Below, in pieces: positions 35,365 to 48,942 of a stretch of DNA of 64,000 nucleotides. This stretch comes from Bacillus sp. AFS006103. Lineage in GTDB: Bacteria; Bacillota; Bacilli; Bacillales; Cytobacillaceae. The notes under the pieces are model-generated. The model saw nothing but the letters and a program-made list of their open reading frames with translations. It had not been told where the DNA came from and ran no database searches. The stretch is taken from NCBI GenBank assembly GCA_002559145.1, contig NTXX01000011.1, forward strand, positions 322,123 through 386,122. Direction: 5' to 3'. Positions within the stretch are counted from its first letter, which is position 1. Each line of letters opens with the position of its first letter. The position numbers and the translations under genes are program-made.

Positions 35365-35488
35365 TTTACTTCTAATTCATACTTTACGGATAGGAATTAT
35401 GGGTTTATAATGAAGTTAATCAAATAAACGAATTTAAAAGTTGTTGTAATCAAGGGAAAGTTTTTGTAAAACTAAAGGAGTGTTTCTG

Positions 35489-35671
35489 ATGAGAAATAAT
35501 GATGAAAAAAAGAGACAAAAACTTATCAATAAATTAATTTTCTTAAACGTATATAACAAAGAAGATCATAAACTTTATGAGTTGCCGCTATCGAAATTAG
35601 AATATGAGTATAGAAGATTTAAATTACAAAACCATCCGCATGGTGAGTTTGGGTCGATTCAGTGGGTATAA
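35489..35671 (+). CDS. FbpA-family small basic protein
   Basis: 60-aa basic protein resembling Fur-regulated basic protein A (KKRQKLINKLIFLNVYNKEDHKLYELPLSKLEYEY). FbpA-type proteins take part in the iron-sparing response, presumably with the FsrA small RNA. ATG at 35489, 8 nt after AAAGGAG. No convincing Fur box (TGATAAT-N-ATTATCA) is visible upstream, so iron control here is only assumed from the family. Confidence 0.75.
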   Translation: MRNNDEKKRQKLINKLIFLNVYNKEDHKLYELPLSKLEYEYRRFKLQNHPHGEFGSIQWV

Positions 35672-35699
35672 AATAGGCATGATTCAAAGCGTAGATGAC

Positions 35700-35741
35700 A
35701 CAAAGCGCAAGTGGCTGAATTCCTCCACTTGCGCTTTTGCT
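35700..35741. terminator. bidirectional terminator between fbpA-like gene and 35746 gene
   Basis: AAAGCGCAAGTGG (35702-35714) and CCACTTGCGCTTT (35725-35737) form a perfect 13-bp stem with a 10-nt loop between two converging genes. Confidence 0.88.
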
Positions 35742-35745
35742 TACT

Positions 35746-36213
35746 TTAATATTCTCCTTTAATTACAAAATACGAGCCCCGAATAGTTCCAGCTAGTTTA
35801 GACTTCTGCCTGGCAAACTTAAACTTCCCTTCTAACTCCTTTGGAATGTCCATCCCCTCAGAAAGCTTAAAACCAACGGCCCGCTTTGGCTTGGGGTCAT
35901 CAACCGTATACATGACGTTGATCGAAAGGCCGTCTTCATAAAAGACGTAGGCCATTTTGATATTTTCCACTTGAAAACGAGACGTTTCTAAAGGTTTGGC
36001 TGCAAACTCTATGTCACGTTCTTCTTTCAAAATTCGGTTCACATAATCAAGGGTCTCCTGGCTTTCACTGGCAGGTACAACCGTAAATTCATGTTTGTAT
36101 TTGTTCATAAAGTAACGTGCTTCATTAGCACGTAAACCAGCAAGCGCTTCTACTACAGGTGAAGATTCTAATCCAACGGTAGACACATTTTTAAAATCAA
36201 CGATATAAGACAT
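35746..36213 (-). CDS. conserved hypothetical 155-aa protein
   Basis: Soluble protein with no membrane segment or known active-site motif. It begins MSYIVDFKNVSTVGLESSPV and ends GTIRGSYFVIKGEY. GGGAGA precedes the ATG at 36213. It looks like a genuine, well-expressed gene, but I do not recognise the family. Converges on the fbpA-like gene and is divergent from katG across a 484-bp gap. Confidence 0.65.
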   Translation of the reverse strand: MSYIVDFKNVSTVGLESSPVVEALAGLRANEARYFMNKYKHEFTVVPASESQETLDYVNRILKEERDIEFAAKPLETSRFQVENIKMAYVFYEDGLSINVMYTVDDPKPKRAVGFKLSEGMDIPKELEGKFKFARQKSKLAGTIRGSYFVIKGEY

Positions 36214-38911
<2,698 letters not shown>

Positions 38912-39000
38912 CAAAGCCAGGGACTTCACTTAAAGGTAGCAGAAGGAAAGGTAAATAAAGAAATGGAAGATATAAAGAAAATCAAATTAGAGTAAAATAG

Positions 39001-39047
39001 TAACAGGCTCAATCCTTTTAAGACAAAGGGAGGGGCCTGTTTTTTTG
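39001..39047 (+). terminator. katG terminator
   Basis: AACAGGCTC (39002-39010) pairs with GGGGCCTGTT near 39032-39041, with an inner CCTTT/AAAGG helix, followed by seven T. It lies about 90 bp after the katG stop. Confidence 0.8.
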
Positions 39048-39147
39048 AAGGACTGAGACATTATTGAATGTGGAAATCACGAAGAACTACTTTCGAATAA
39101 TGGATTCATCGGTGGGGGAGCAGGTAAAGCGCCCGAGCTGATAAATA

Positions 39148-39382
39148 GACGGAAAAACTCCGCTTAACTAGTAATTATTATTAAAAAAAGCTAATATAGA
39201 CGGAGAGATTCCGCCTATTGACTCAAAAAATTCAAAAATGGGAGATTTTGCTTTGCATAACCGGAAAACCTCCGCTTATATACCCCGAAACGAGCTCCAA
39301 TCTTCATATAACCGGAAAATCTTCGCTTATTTTACTTTTGCTGTTAATCGATTAATAACAAGACATCGTATTTAAAAAGGAA
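39148..39382. repeat. dispersed palindromic repeat element, copy A
   Basis: About 235 bp, largely the same as 46464-46698. Built of four modules spaced ~50-60 bp, each a mini-palindrome of the type CGGA-A4-CTCCG: CGGAAAAACTCCG (39150), CGGAGAGATTCCG (39201), CCGGAAAACCTCCG (39261), CCGGAAAATCTTCG (39312). Other shared landmarks are TATACCCCGAAACGAGCTCC and ACAAGACATC. No coding capacity. Lies between the katG terminator and the VOC gene. Confidence 0.88.
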
Positions 39383-39410
39383 AACAATCAGAAACTTAGG
39401 AGGTATAACT

Positions 39411-40325
39411 ATGTCAAAAATAAATCAAATAATTGTCCCACATTTATGGTATGACAAGGAGGCAAAAGAAGCAGCCGAGTTTTATTCTTCCATATTTCCA
39501 GACTCAAAAATCACGGGTGTAACTACAATCCACAATACACCCTCAGGAGACTCTGATATCGTCTCTTTTGAGCTATGGGGGCAGAAGTTCATGGCAATCA
39601 GCGCAGGACCTTTTTTCAAGATCAATCCGTCGATATCTTTTATAGTAAATTTCGACCCATCGAGGGAAAAAGACGCGAGAAAGAAATTAAATGAAGTATG
39701 GAACAAATTGACAGAAGGTGGCACAGTGTTAATGCCACTTGATAAGTATCCGTTCAGTGAGAGGTTTGGTTGGATTCAGGACAAATATGGTCTGTCCTGG
39801 CAGTTAATCCTAACCAATCCGGAAGCTGAAGAGCGACCTGCAATAGTGCCATCACTCTTGTTTGTCGGAGATAAATGCGGTAAAGCGGAAGAGGCGATTC
39901 GCTTTTATTTATCAGTTTTTAAGAACTCAAAGCAGGGACCTATCGTCCGTTACTCTAAAGGCATGGAACCGGACAAAGAAGGAACCATCATGTCATCTGA
40001 TTTCATGCTTGAAAATCAGTGGTTTGCCGCAATGGATAGCGCACATGAGCATAAATTCAGTTTTAATGAGGCAATCTCATTTATGGTGTACTGCGACACA
40101 CAAGCAGAGATTGATTATTACTGGGAAGAACTCTCTGCAGTTCCTGAAGCAGAGCAATGTGGCTGGCTAAAAGATCAGTTTGGTGTGTCTTGGCAGATTG
40201 CACCAAGTGGGATGGACGAGATGATGAGAAAGGGCACACCTGAGCAACTATCCCGCGTAACGAAAGCATTTCTAAAAATGAAGAAGTTTGATCTTTTGGA
40301 ATTACAGAGAGCATACAAGGGATAG
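39411..40325 (+). CDS. VOC-superfamily protein with two PhnB-like domains
   Basis: 304 aa made of two consecutive glyoxalase/PhnB-type domains (about residues 5-135 and 150-290), each starting with a LW-x3-A-EAA-FYSSIF- or LLFVGDK[13 protein letters not shown] segment and ending [10 protein letters not shown] or [10 protein letters not shown]. Often annotated as 3-demethylubiquinone-9 methyltransferase-like, which is a misnomer; no catalytic role is certain. ATG follows AGGAGG. Confidence 0.85.
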   Translation: MSKINQIIVPHLWYDKEAKEAAEFYSSIFPDSKITGVTTIHNTPSGDSDIVSFELWGQKFMAISAGPFFKINPSISFIVNFDPSREKDARKKLNEVWNKLTEGGTVLMPLDKYPFSERFGWIQDKYGLSWQLILTNPEAEERPAIVPSLLFVGDKCGKAEEAIRFYLSVFKNSKQGPIVRYSKGMEPDKEGTIMSSDFMLENQWFAAMDSAHEHKFSFNEAISFMVYCDTQAEIDYYWEELSAVPEAEQCGWLKDQFGVSWQIAPSGMDEMMRKGTPEQLSRVTKAFLKMKKFDLLELQRAYKG

Positions 40326-40416
40326 TCAGAATACAGCCTGCAGTCCATGTTAATCTTGAAGTTGTTATGCGTAACTCGCGTGGACCAGAAACACTTGCAG
40401 AGTTCAATAAGAAATC

Positions 40417-40450
40417 AAAAACCATTCTAATTATAAGGAATGGTTTTTTC
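40417..40450 (+). terminator. terminator after the VOC gene
   Basis: AAACCATTC (40419-40427) and GAATGGTTT (40438-40446) form a perfect 9-bp stem with a 10-nt loop, then TTT. Confidence 0.82.
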
Positions 40451-40556
40451 AGTATCAATAGTAGGTGATGGACTCCATTAGTGAAAGAAATACCAAGGGT
40501 TAAAATGAAAATTCCGAATACATAAACAAGATATTTGGCTTTACTCACCCGCATTT

Positions 40557-41000
40557 TCATTTTTTAGAAGATAATTCTTTGAGCATGAGAATATGTGGGA
40601 TACCATCTTCCATAAAGATATCTGATGAAGTAAGATAACCAAGTTTTTTATAAAAACCTTCTGCCTGTGTTTGTCCGTGTAATTTAACCTGTGAGGCTCC
40701 CTTTTCTTCCGCAATTTCTTCTAACGCTTTTATAATGATTTTTCCAAGACCAAATTTACGGTAAGGTTCGAGGATGCAGATTCGTTCCAATTTGCCTACT
40801 CCATTAATAAATCTTATCCTACCAGTTCCGACTGGTTGTTCATTATAATGGACTAGGATATGTTCGCAAATTCCATCAAGTGTATCAAATTGATCAAATT
40901 CATCTTCTAGTGGTACGCCTTGTTCCTTCACAAATATTTCTTTCCTTATCGCAAAAGCTACCTTTAATTCTTTATCTATAGTTATTCTTTTTGCATACAT
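40557..41000 (-). CDS. GNAT acetyltransferase (YjcF-like)
   Basis: 147-aa GCN5-related N-acetyltransferase resembling B. subtilis YjcF (FVKEQGVP-EDEFDQFD; GKLERICILEPYRKFGLGKIIIKALEE; AEGFYKKLGY; GIPHILMLKEL). The acetyl-CoA loop is RKFGLG. I chose the ATG at 41000 with AAGGA 9 nt upstream; the longer frame to 41054 has no binding site. Target unknown. Confidence 0.85.
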   Translation of the reverse strand: MYAKRITIDKELKVAFAIRKEIFVKEQGVPLEDEFDQFDTLDGICEHILVHYNEQPVGTGRIRFINGVGKLERICILEPYRKFGLGKIIIKALEEIAEEKGASQVKLHGQTQAEGFYKKLGYLTSSDIFMEDGIPHILMLKELSSKK

Positions 41001-41127
41001 TTCTTTCAGTCCTTTTAGGTTAATATGATCATGATAATTTTGTTGCAAATGCAATAAAATTAGGTTAAATTAAATTTATACCAATTTTATAGTAAATGCA
41101 ACAATAAAGTTAGTTAAGGAGATAATC

Positions 41128-41580
41128 ATGAAAGAAATTCTTCGTGAAATTGGAATGATAGCAAGGGCATTGGATTCGATAAGTAATATAGAATTTAAAG
41201 AGTATGACCTTACAAAAGGGCAGTATTTGTACCTTGTGCGAATATGTGAAAACCCAGGAATCATTCAAGAAAAGTTAGCTGAGATGATAAAAGTAGATCG
41301 AACAACGGCAGCTCGTGCTATACAAAAACTTGAAATCAATGGCTTTATTGAAAAGAAAGAAGATCAACATAACAAAAAAATTAAAAAACTTTTTCCTACA
41401 GAGAAAGGGAAAAATGTGTATCCTTTCATAAGAAGTGAAAACGATTATTCCAATATGGTCGCATTAGAGGGATTTTCTGAAAAAGAAGTAGATACCATTT
41501 TTAATCTTCTTCAACGAGTTAGAAAAAATATAGAAATAGATTGGGAATTTGTCAAAAAGGGAAATAAGAGAAATTATTGA
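41128..41580 (+). CDS. MarR-family transcriptional regulator
   Basis: 150-aa winged-helix repressor: MIKVDRTTAARAIQKLEINGFIEKKEDQHNKK is the recognition helix and wing. AAGGAGA 6 nt before the ATG. Divergent from the YjcF-like gene and 25 bp upstream of paiA, so it probably controls one or both. Inducer unknown. Confidence 0.9.
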   Translation: MKEILREIGMIARALDSISNIEFKEYDLTKGQYLYLVRICENPGIIQEKLAEMIKVDRTTAARAIQKLEINGFIEKKEDQHNKKIKKLFPTEKGKNVYPFIRSENDYSNMVALEGFSEKEVDTIFNLLQRVRKNIEIDWEFVKKGNKRNY

Positions 41581-41584
41581 TTAG

Positions 41585-42124
<540 letters not shown>

Positions 42125-42146
42125 ATTTTTTGAAAGGGGGATTATT

Positions 42147-42758
42147 ATGTATATACCTAAACATTTTAAAATCGATGATGAAAATATTATTTATAATATT
42201 ATCAAAGAGAACGGCTTTGCAACTTTATTTTCTCAGCATAATGGGGAACCGTATGCGACACATCTTCCACTGATCTTAAATAAATCTGATAATGCTTTAT
42301 ATGGTCATTTTGCTCGTCCAAATGAACAATGGAAGGACGCTGAAAACCAGCAAGTTCTTGTAGTTTTCCAAGGTCCACACTGTTATATTTCACCTTCTTG
42401 GTACGAAACAATGAAAGCTGTGCCTACTTGGAATTATGTGTCCATTCATTTATATGGGAAGATGGAGATTATCGAAGATGGAAAAGTGATACTCGATTCT
42501 TTAAATAACTTAGTAAATAAATATGAAAGTCCAGATAGTCCATACAATTTAGATGCTGTAGAACCGAGTTTTATTGAAGGAATGAGTCAAGGAATTGTAG
42601 CGTTCAGAATAAAAATCACAAAGATTGAAGCAAAAGCAAAATTAAGTCAAAATCAACCTGTGGAACGTCAAGAGTTAATTATTAAGAACCTAGAAAACAC
42701 TTCTAAACATGATAACCTGCAAGTGGCATCTCTTATGAGGAAAAATCTAGGTAAATAA
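42147..42758 (+). CDS. paiB: PaiB, FMN-binding-fold regulator
   Basis: 203 aa of the PaiB family (MYIPKHFKIDDENIIYNIIKENGFATLFS; HFARPNEQW; GPHCYISPSWYE; VPTWNYVSIHLYG), a split-barrel protein reported as a negative effector of sporulation and degradative-enzyme genes in B. subtilis. It follows paiA by 22 bp with AAAGGGGG before the ATG. Despite the name, DNA binding has not been clear for the family. Confidence 0.9.
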   Translation: MYIPKHFKIDDENIIYNIIKENGFATLFSQHNGEPYATHLPLILNKSDNALYGHFARPNEQWKDAENQQVLVVFQGPHCYISPSWYETMKAVPTWNYVSIHLYGKMEIIEDGKVILDSLNNLVNKYESPDSPYNLDAVEPSFIEGMSQGIVAFRIKITKIEAKAKLSQNQPVERQELIIKNLENTSKHDNLQVASLMRKNLGK

Positions 42759-42764
42759 ATATAA

Positions 42765-42805
42765 ACAAAAGCTCTAATTCCTTTATGGAGTAGAGCTTTT
42801 TTTAG
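42765..42805 (+). terminator. paiAB terminator
   Basis: AAAAGCTCTA (42767-42776) and TAGAGCTTTT (42791-42800) form a perfect 10-bp stem, followed by further T residues. Confidence 0.88.
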
Positions 42806-42832
42806 CATCCATTTTGCAGTAATGACTTTAAA

Positions 42833-44245
42833 TCACGGACCGATTTCAAAAACAGTACCTTGGTTAAAATCCGTCACTTTCATCGAGCCATAAACCCCTA
42901 AATATAGTTTGGTTTGATCCAGATTCGTTCCTAAACTAACATAATAAGCTGCTTGAGACCCAAAATTATAATCGGTTTCAATCACACTAAAATCATTTAG
43001 TTTACCATCTGTTCTTACTGGGGTAAAAGCTAAGACTCCCTTAACCTGAGTTTGAGATTCTTTCCGCGCAAGGTCGGTAAACACGACACTTCCAGTTAAA
43101 TCGGGGATTGCATTTCCCATATAGGCTTGGACTCCTGTAAGGGCCGTTCCTCCAAACTTATCGGGTCTGGAATCTTTATGAAAATAACTAGTTAGAGGCG
43201 GAAGACGTCTCACTGAAGTTTTTATAGCTTCATCGTAATAAGCAATTGTTTTCTCATCCAAAGTCGGATTTGCGGAGCAGTCCCTTTTAATTGAAGTAGG
43301 AAAAGTACCTTCCCACCCTCGCCACCCAAAGTTAATCAAGCCTGCTTGGTCAAGTTCAGGTTCCATTAAGGAAGCCCGAACAAGCTGAGGAACTGGTATT
43401 GGTTTATAATGAAGAAATGAAAAAATTGACTCTACCAGATCCTGTCCGACATTTCCAACATGTTTGAAGTACTGATTATAATACCTTTGAAATGAAATGC
43501 CCGGTATATTACGGACCCCTTTGGCCATAACCGTAAGCGTCTCCTGAATAGGCAGGGGAAGTTCATTAAAACGTGTGACAACGGGCGGATTAGAGATAGA
43601 TGTATTCTTAACTACGTCGATTTCAATAATTTTACCGGCTATTTCCATATCATCCTGGCTTAAATTAAATGGATCATAGCCAGATCCGCCATCTCCAGTT
43701 GTTAAAACAAGTTTTCCTGTTTCGGGTGAAAAGTTTAAGCTATTTACACCATTATGATTAAGAAATGGTCTTCTCAAGTTAAGTAATGTCCGTCGTTTTT
43801 GAGACTGCCCATTTGATTGTAAAATCCATTCTTCCACTGTATCAATATGATTATATTTAGTTTCTCTATTTATCCATTTTTGGTTTAAGGTTCTGGGATC
43901 ACACGGGTTAGGCTCAATGGATTCAGAAAGAGCACCCGGTCCTTGTGTTCCAGCTACCGAGTAATGAAGATAAAATAGCCCGTTATAATAAAATTGGGGA
44001 TGAAACGCAAGCCCCAGCAATCCCCGTTCATCATAACCACCACTAGGACCACCTAATTTTAGAATTCGTGGGCGAATATCTAAAAAAGTCCGTAACCTAT
44101 CGTTTCCTATGTAAAAGATCTCTCCTACCTGGGTAGCAATAAATAATCTTTCTACTGAGTCTCCTGGAAGGACTGTTGTTTTCAAAACAGTGGGTAAATT
44201 AATATTACTAACCATTGGCCGTAAACTAACCCTGACTTTTTTCAC
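42833..44245 (-). CDS. PQQ-type sugar dehydrogenase-like beta-propeller protein
   Basis: 470 aa of the GSDH/HHIP-like fold (DERGLLGLAFHPQF; LNHNGVNSLNFSPETGKLVLTTGDGGSGYDPFN; GKIIEIDV; GVRNIPG). In the family such proteins oxidise sugars with pyrroloquinoline quinone. There is no signal peptide or lipobox, unusual for an enzyme normally outside the membrane. GTG start at 44245 with AAGGAG about 12 nt upstream. Substrate and cofactor unproven. Confidence 0.8.
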   Translation of the reverse strand: MKKVRVSLRPMVSNINLPTVLKTTVLPGDSVERLFIATQVGEIFYIGNDRLRTFLDIRPRILKLGGPSGGYDERGLLGLAFHPQFYYNGLFYLHYSVAGTQGPGALSESIEPNPCDPRTLNQKWINRETKYNHIDTVEEWILQSNGQSQKRRTLLNLRRPFLNHNGVNSLNFSPETGKLVLTTGDGGSGYDPFNLSQDDMEIAGKIIEIDVVKNTSISNPPVVTRFNELPLPIQETLTVMAKGVRNIPGISFQRYYNQYFKHVGNVGQDLVESIFSFLHYKPIPVPQLVRASLMEPELDQAGLINFGWRGWEGTFPTSIKRDCSANPTLDEKTIAYYDEAIKTSVRRLPPLTSYFHKDSRPDKFGGTALTGVQAYMGNAIPDLTGSVVFTDLARKESQTQVKGVLAFTPVRTDGKLNDFSVIETDYNFGSQAAYYVSLGTNLDQTKLYLGVYGSMKVTDFNQGTVFEIGP

Positions 44246-44415
44246 CTGATTTTAACACTCCTTCTCATTGTTTTTATTTATATGAATATGATTAGAGCTG
44301 TTCTATTAGTACCTGGTTCGGGTTGAGGGACCTAACTAGGCATTGGAAATGAAAGGCGAAGGAAGACGGGGTGGTACCAATTTATTTGGAGGACCTTTAC
44401 CTTTTTAATATATAA

Positions 44416-45954
<1,539 letters not shown>

Positions 45955-45979
45955 GAAGACAGGAGTATAACTGTTAAAT

Positions 45980-46030
45980 TCGGCAAAACTGTTTACTAAT
46001 TTTTAGATGAGGCAGTTTTGCCTTTTTTTA
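45980..46030 (+). terminator. terminator after the GH1 gene
   Basis: GGCAAAACTG (45982-45991) and CAGTTTTGCC (46013-46022) form a perfect 10-bp stem, followed by seven T. Confidence 0.9.
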
Positions 46031-46173
46031 TTTCAAAAAAAAATACCTTAAAAATTCAAAATATTGACAAAATAAAGAATGGTTTTATCCCTTTAATGGT
46101 CATATAATTGACATAAAGAAGGGAGGGCAATATTTCTAATAATTCATCAAAACTTATGAAAGAAGGTGATGGA

Positions 46174-46368
46174 ATGTCACTCGCTCACTTTGATGATATT
46201 TATCAAATCTGTTGTGGAATGGAAGAGGAAGAAACACTTAGGAAGGCAAAGCTTGCGAATGAACGGTTAAAACTCATGGAAAATCGTAATTCAGATGACT
46301 TTCGATGGTGGGAAGAGGCCATTAGAGAGAGTTTAAATGAAAAAGAAAGAGAGGTATTTTATGTCTAA
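46174..46368 (+). CDS. hypothetical 64-aa protein
   Basis: Small acidic, helical protein (MSLAHFDDIYQICCGMEEEETLRKAKLANERLKLMEN). ATG at 46174 is preceded by AAGGTGATGG, which is strongly complementary to the 16S 3' end. A terminator follows about 20 bp after the stop. No family recognised. Confidence 0.55.
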   Translation: MSLAHFDDIYQICCGMEEEETLRKAKLANERLKLMENRNSDDFRWWEEAIRESLNEKEREVFYV

Positions 46369-46388
46369 AAGGAAAAAGTATACTTGGT

Positions 46389-46438
46389 GATTATCCCCCG
46401 TTTTTTCCGTTCAAGGATTGATGGGGGATTATTTTTTT
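46389..46438 (+). terminator. terminator after the 64-aa gene
   Basis: ATCCCCC (46393-46399) pairs with GGGGGAT (46423-46429), extended by flanking A-T pairs and followed by seven T. Confidence 0.8.
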
Positions 46439-46463
46439 AATGCCATTTCTGGATGACCCCTTT

Positions 46464-46698
46464 TAACGGAAAAATTCCGCTTAATGGTAATTATTTTAAA
46501 AAAAAGCTTAGATAGACGGAGAGATTCCGTCTATCTACTCGAAATATTCGAAAATGGTAGAATTTGCTTTACATAACCGGAAAAATTTCCCTAATATACC
46601 CCGAAACGAGCTCCATCCTGCATCTAACCGGAAAATCTCCGCTAATTTTACTTTTGCTTGTTACCCGATTAAGGACAAGACATCTTATTTAAAAGGAA
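46464..46698. repeat. dispersed palindromic repeat element, copy B
   Basis: Second ~235-bp copy of the element at 39148-39382, with the same four modules (CGGAAAAATTCCG, CGGAGAGATTCCG, CCGGAAAAATTTCC, CCGGAAAATCTCCG) and landmarks TATACCCCGAAACGAGCTCC and ACAAGACATC. The second module is extended into a longer perfect hairpin here (AGACGGA ... TCCGTCT). It sits between a terminator and etfB. The remaining 46699-46917 holds no supported gene. Confidence 0.88.
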
Positions 46699-46917
46699 TG
46701 AATTTTATCACAAAAATCCAAGAGAACCTCATTTTGATGCCTCCAGTAAAAACATTAATAAAGATATTTATCAGAAAATTCGAATGTCAGGACACCTCTT
46801 TTAATAAAGTAAATGTAAACGGGCTAAAAAAGGCTTTTAAGTTGGAAAACAGCCAGCAAGTTTCATAATTCGATAAATAAAGGAACCATATGGTTTTTAT
46901 TAAAGGGGAGGAGTTAA

Positions 46918-47745
46918 ATGCTGCATATTGTAGTTTGTATCAAGCAAGTGCCTGACACCAAAATTATTAAGATGAATCCAAAAACAAACACAATGGACCG
47001 GAGGACAGCGCCTGCGATCTTGAATCCGTATGATACCCATGCTGTTGAAGAGGCGGTTCGTCTAAAGGAAAGGTACGGAGGGATTGTATCGGTCGTAACG
47101 ATGGGGCCGCCTCCAGCGGTTAATGCGATAAAAACGTGCATTGAAATTGGAGCCGATGAGGGCTATTTAATTACGGATCGCCGGTTTGCGGGTGCAGATA
47201 CATTGGCAACAAGCTATGCTGTGACAAAGGCGATTGAAAAAATAGCAAAAACGAAGCCTATTGATTTGATTATCTGCGGCAAAATGTCCATCGATGGAGA
47301 TACCGGGCAAGTCGGACCCGGAATTGCGCGAAGAATCGATATTCCACCGCTGACTTCTGTGAACAAAGTTGTGGAAATCAATCAAGAAGAAGGTTATGCC
47401 ATTGTCCATCGCAAGTTGGAGGACGGATATGAAGTTGTCCGGTCTACATTGCCGTGTTTATTTTCCGTTGAAAAAACAATCAATGAAGTGCCATATTCCC
47501 CGCTTCCAAATATGATAAAAGCTGCCAGATATAAACCAATTATTTGGTCTGTTGATGACCTAGAAGGTGTAGATATAAAGCAGCTTGGTTTGAAAGGATC
47601 CCCTACGATTGTCTCTAAAGTATGGGCTCCGCAAAAACCGGCTGGGGGAACGTACTTTGAAGGCAGCCCCGAAGCACAAGTAGATCAATTGCTCTCAATT
47701 TTGCTTGGAAAGAAAGAACTGTTTGAAACGAAGGAGGGCGTGTAA
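46918..47745 (+). CDS. etfB: electron transfer flavoprotein beta subunit, bifurcating-type motifs
   Basis: 275-aa EtfB. It has the VTMGPPPA loop, a DRRFAGADTLATSYA segment and ICGKMSIDGDTGQVGP. These three match the flavin-binding motifs of electron-bifurcating ETFs (EtfB of Bcd- or Fix-type complexes); ordinary beta-oxidation EtfB has a different loop instead of DR-FAGADTLATSY. ATG at 46918 after GGGGAGGAG. It joins etfA directly, with no gap. No acyl-CoA dehydrogenase or FixC/FixX gene is adjacent. Confidence 0.9.
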   Translation: MLHIVVCIKQVPDTKIIKMNPKTNTMDRRTAPAILNPYDTHAVEEAVRLKERYGGIVSVVTMGPPPAVNAIKTCIEIGADEGYLITDRRFAGADTLATSYAVTKAIEKIAKTKPIDLIICGKMSIDGDTGQVGPGIARRIDIPPLTSVNKVVEINQEEGYAIVHRKLEDGYEVVRSTLPCLFSVEKTINEVPYSPLPNMIKAARYKPIIWSVDDLEGVDIKQLGLKGSPTIVSKVWAPQKPAGGTYFEGSPEAQVDQLLSILLGKKELFETKEGV

Positions 47746-48780
47746 TTGGATTTCCAAGATTATAAAGGCGTTTGGGTATTCATTGAACAAAAGGATGATG
47801 TAGTTGCCTCCGTTTCACTAGAACTTTTAGGTGCCGGAAGAAAGTTAGCAGACAAACGGGGAGTGGAATTGGTGGGTATTCTCATCGGTGAAAATGTTAA
47901 ACATTTAACAAAGACTGTTTTTGAATATGGAGCAGATACAGTCTACGTTTATGATCAACCCATCTTTAAACATTACCGGACCGAAACCTATATGAAGGCG
48001 CTATTGGAGTGTTCTGATAAATATAAACCAGAAATTATCCTCTATGGGGCTACCTCAACAGGAAAAGACCTGGCAAGTGCAGTGGCCACCGATTTGCCGA
48101 CAGGTTTGACGGCAGATACGACAGAGTTGGATGTGGAAGAGGAAACAGGGTTACTATTGGCGAGCAGGCCTGCATTTGGTGGAAATATTATGGCGACGAT
48201 TTTATGTAAAAAATACCGTCCCCAAATGGCGACAGTACGTGCCAAGGTGATGAAGGCATTGCCTCCGGAGTCCGGGAGAACAGGAAAGATAATTGAAGAA
48301 ACAATATCACTAAAGGAAGAAGATATTCGGACTAAAGTCTTGGAAATTGTAAAGGAAACGGTAAAGAAAGTAAGAATCGATGAGGCGGATATCATTGTTG
48401 CCGGCGGTAAAGGATTAGGGAGTTTCGAGGGCTTTCAAATCATACACCAATTGGCGGAAACTCTTGGAGGAGCGGTTGGTGCCAGCAGGGATGTGGTGGA
48501 AGCGGGGTGGATCGATCACGCCCATCAAGTAGGGCAAACCGGTGTGACAGTAACGCCAAAAATTTATTTTGCAATTGGAATCTCCGGTGCGATTCAACAT
48601 ATTGTTGGAATGAAAAATTCCAGTTTAATTATTGCTATTAACAAGGACAAAGAAGCCCCTATTTTTCAGAACTGTCATTATGGAATTGTTGGTGATGCCT
48701 TTGAAATTGTTCCTATTTTAATAGAACAGTTTAAAAAGGCTTTATCTAGAGAAAAGGTCAGCAATACAAGCAATGGTTGA
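47746..48780 (+). CDS. etfA: electron transfer flavoprotein alpha subunit
   Basis: 344-aa EtfA binding FAD through its C-terminal domain (GGKGLGSFEGFQIIHQLAETLGGAVGASRDVVEAGW ... GQTGVTVTPKIYFAIGISGAIQHIVGM). TTG start at 47746, directly after the etfB stop, with AAGGAGGG 7 nt upstream. Forms a heterodimer with EtfB. No ferredoxin domain at the N-terminus. Confidence 0.93.
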   Translation: MDFQDYKGVWVFIEQKDDVVASVSLELLGAGRKLADKRGVELVGILIGENVKHLTKTVFEYGADTVYVYDQPIFKHYRTETYMKALLECSDKYKPEIILYGATSTGKDLASAVATDLPTGLTADTTELDVEEETGLLLASRPAFGGNIMATILCKKYRPQMATVRAKVMKALPPESGRTGKIIEETISLKEEDIRTKVLEIVKETVKKVRIDEADIIVAGGKGLGSFEGFQIIHQLAETLGGAVGASRDVVEAGWIDHAHQVGQTGVTVTPKIYFAIGISGAIQHIVGMKNSSLIIAINKDKEAPIFQNCHYGIVGDAFEIVPILIEQFKKALSREKVSNTSNG

Positions 48781-48859
48781 TGTAATGATGCTGGGGCGAC
48801 AAAAAGGTAGAAGTCTTAGGTCCTAAAATGAATTAATTGATACCGTCGATGTCTCTATA

Positions 48860-48898
48860 TTAAAGCCTCATGGTTCATTCATCATGAGGCTTTTTCCT
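48860..48898 (+). terminator. etfBA terminator
   Basis: AAAGCCTCATG (48862-48872) and CATGAGGCTTT (48883-48893) form a perfect 11-bp stem, then TT. Confidence 0.88.
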
Positions 48899-48942
48899 AT
48901 ATAAAGCCGTAATATTCCAAATAGGAATTTTCTATTTAACTC

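Noticed and set aside
40081-40560. 159-codon minus-strand frame overlapping the VOC gene
   Set aside because: Shadow of the well-supported VOC gene and its terminator.
44370-44385. GGGGTGGTACC resembling a T-box antiterminator core before the GH1 gene
   Set aside because: No stem I/specifier structure or following terminator is present, and a beta-glucosidase gene is not a T-box target; likely chance.
46554-46868. Frame running out of repeat copy B toward etfB
   Set aside because: Its first half is repeat DNA; the internal ATG at 46698 abuts AAAAGGA with no spacer; no family seen.
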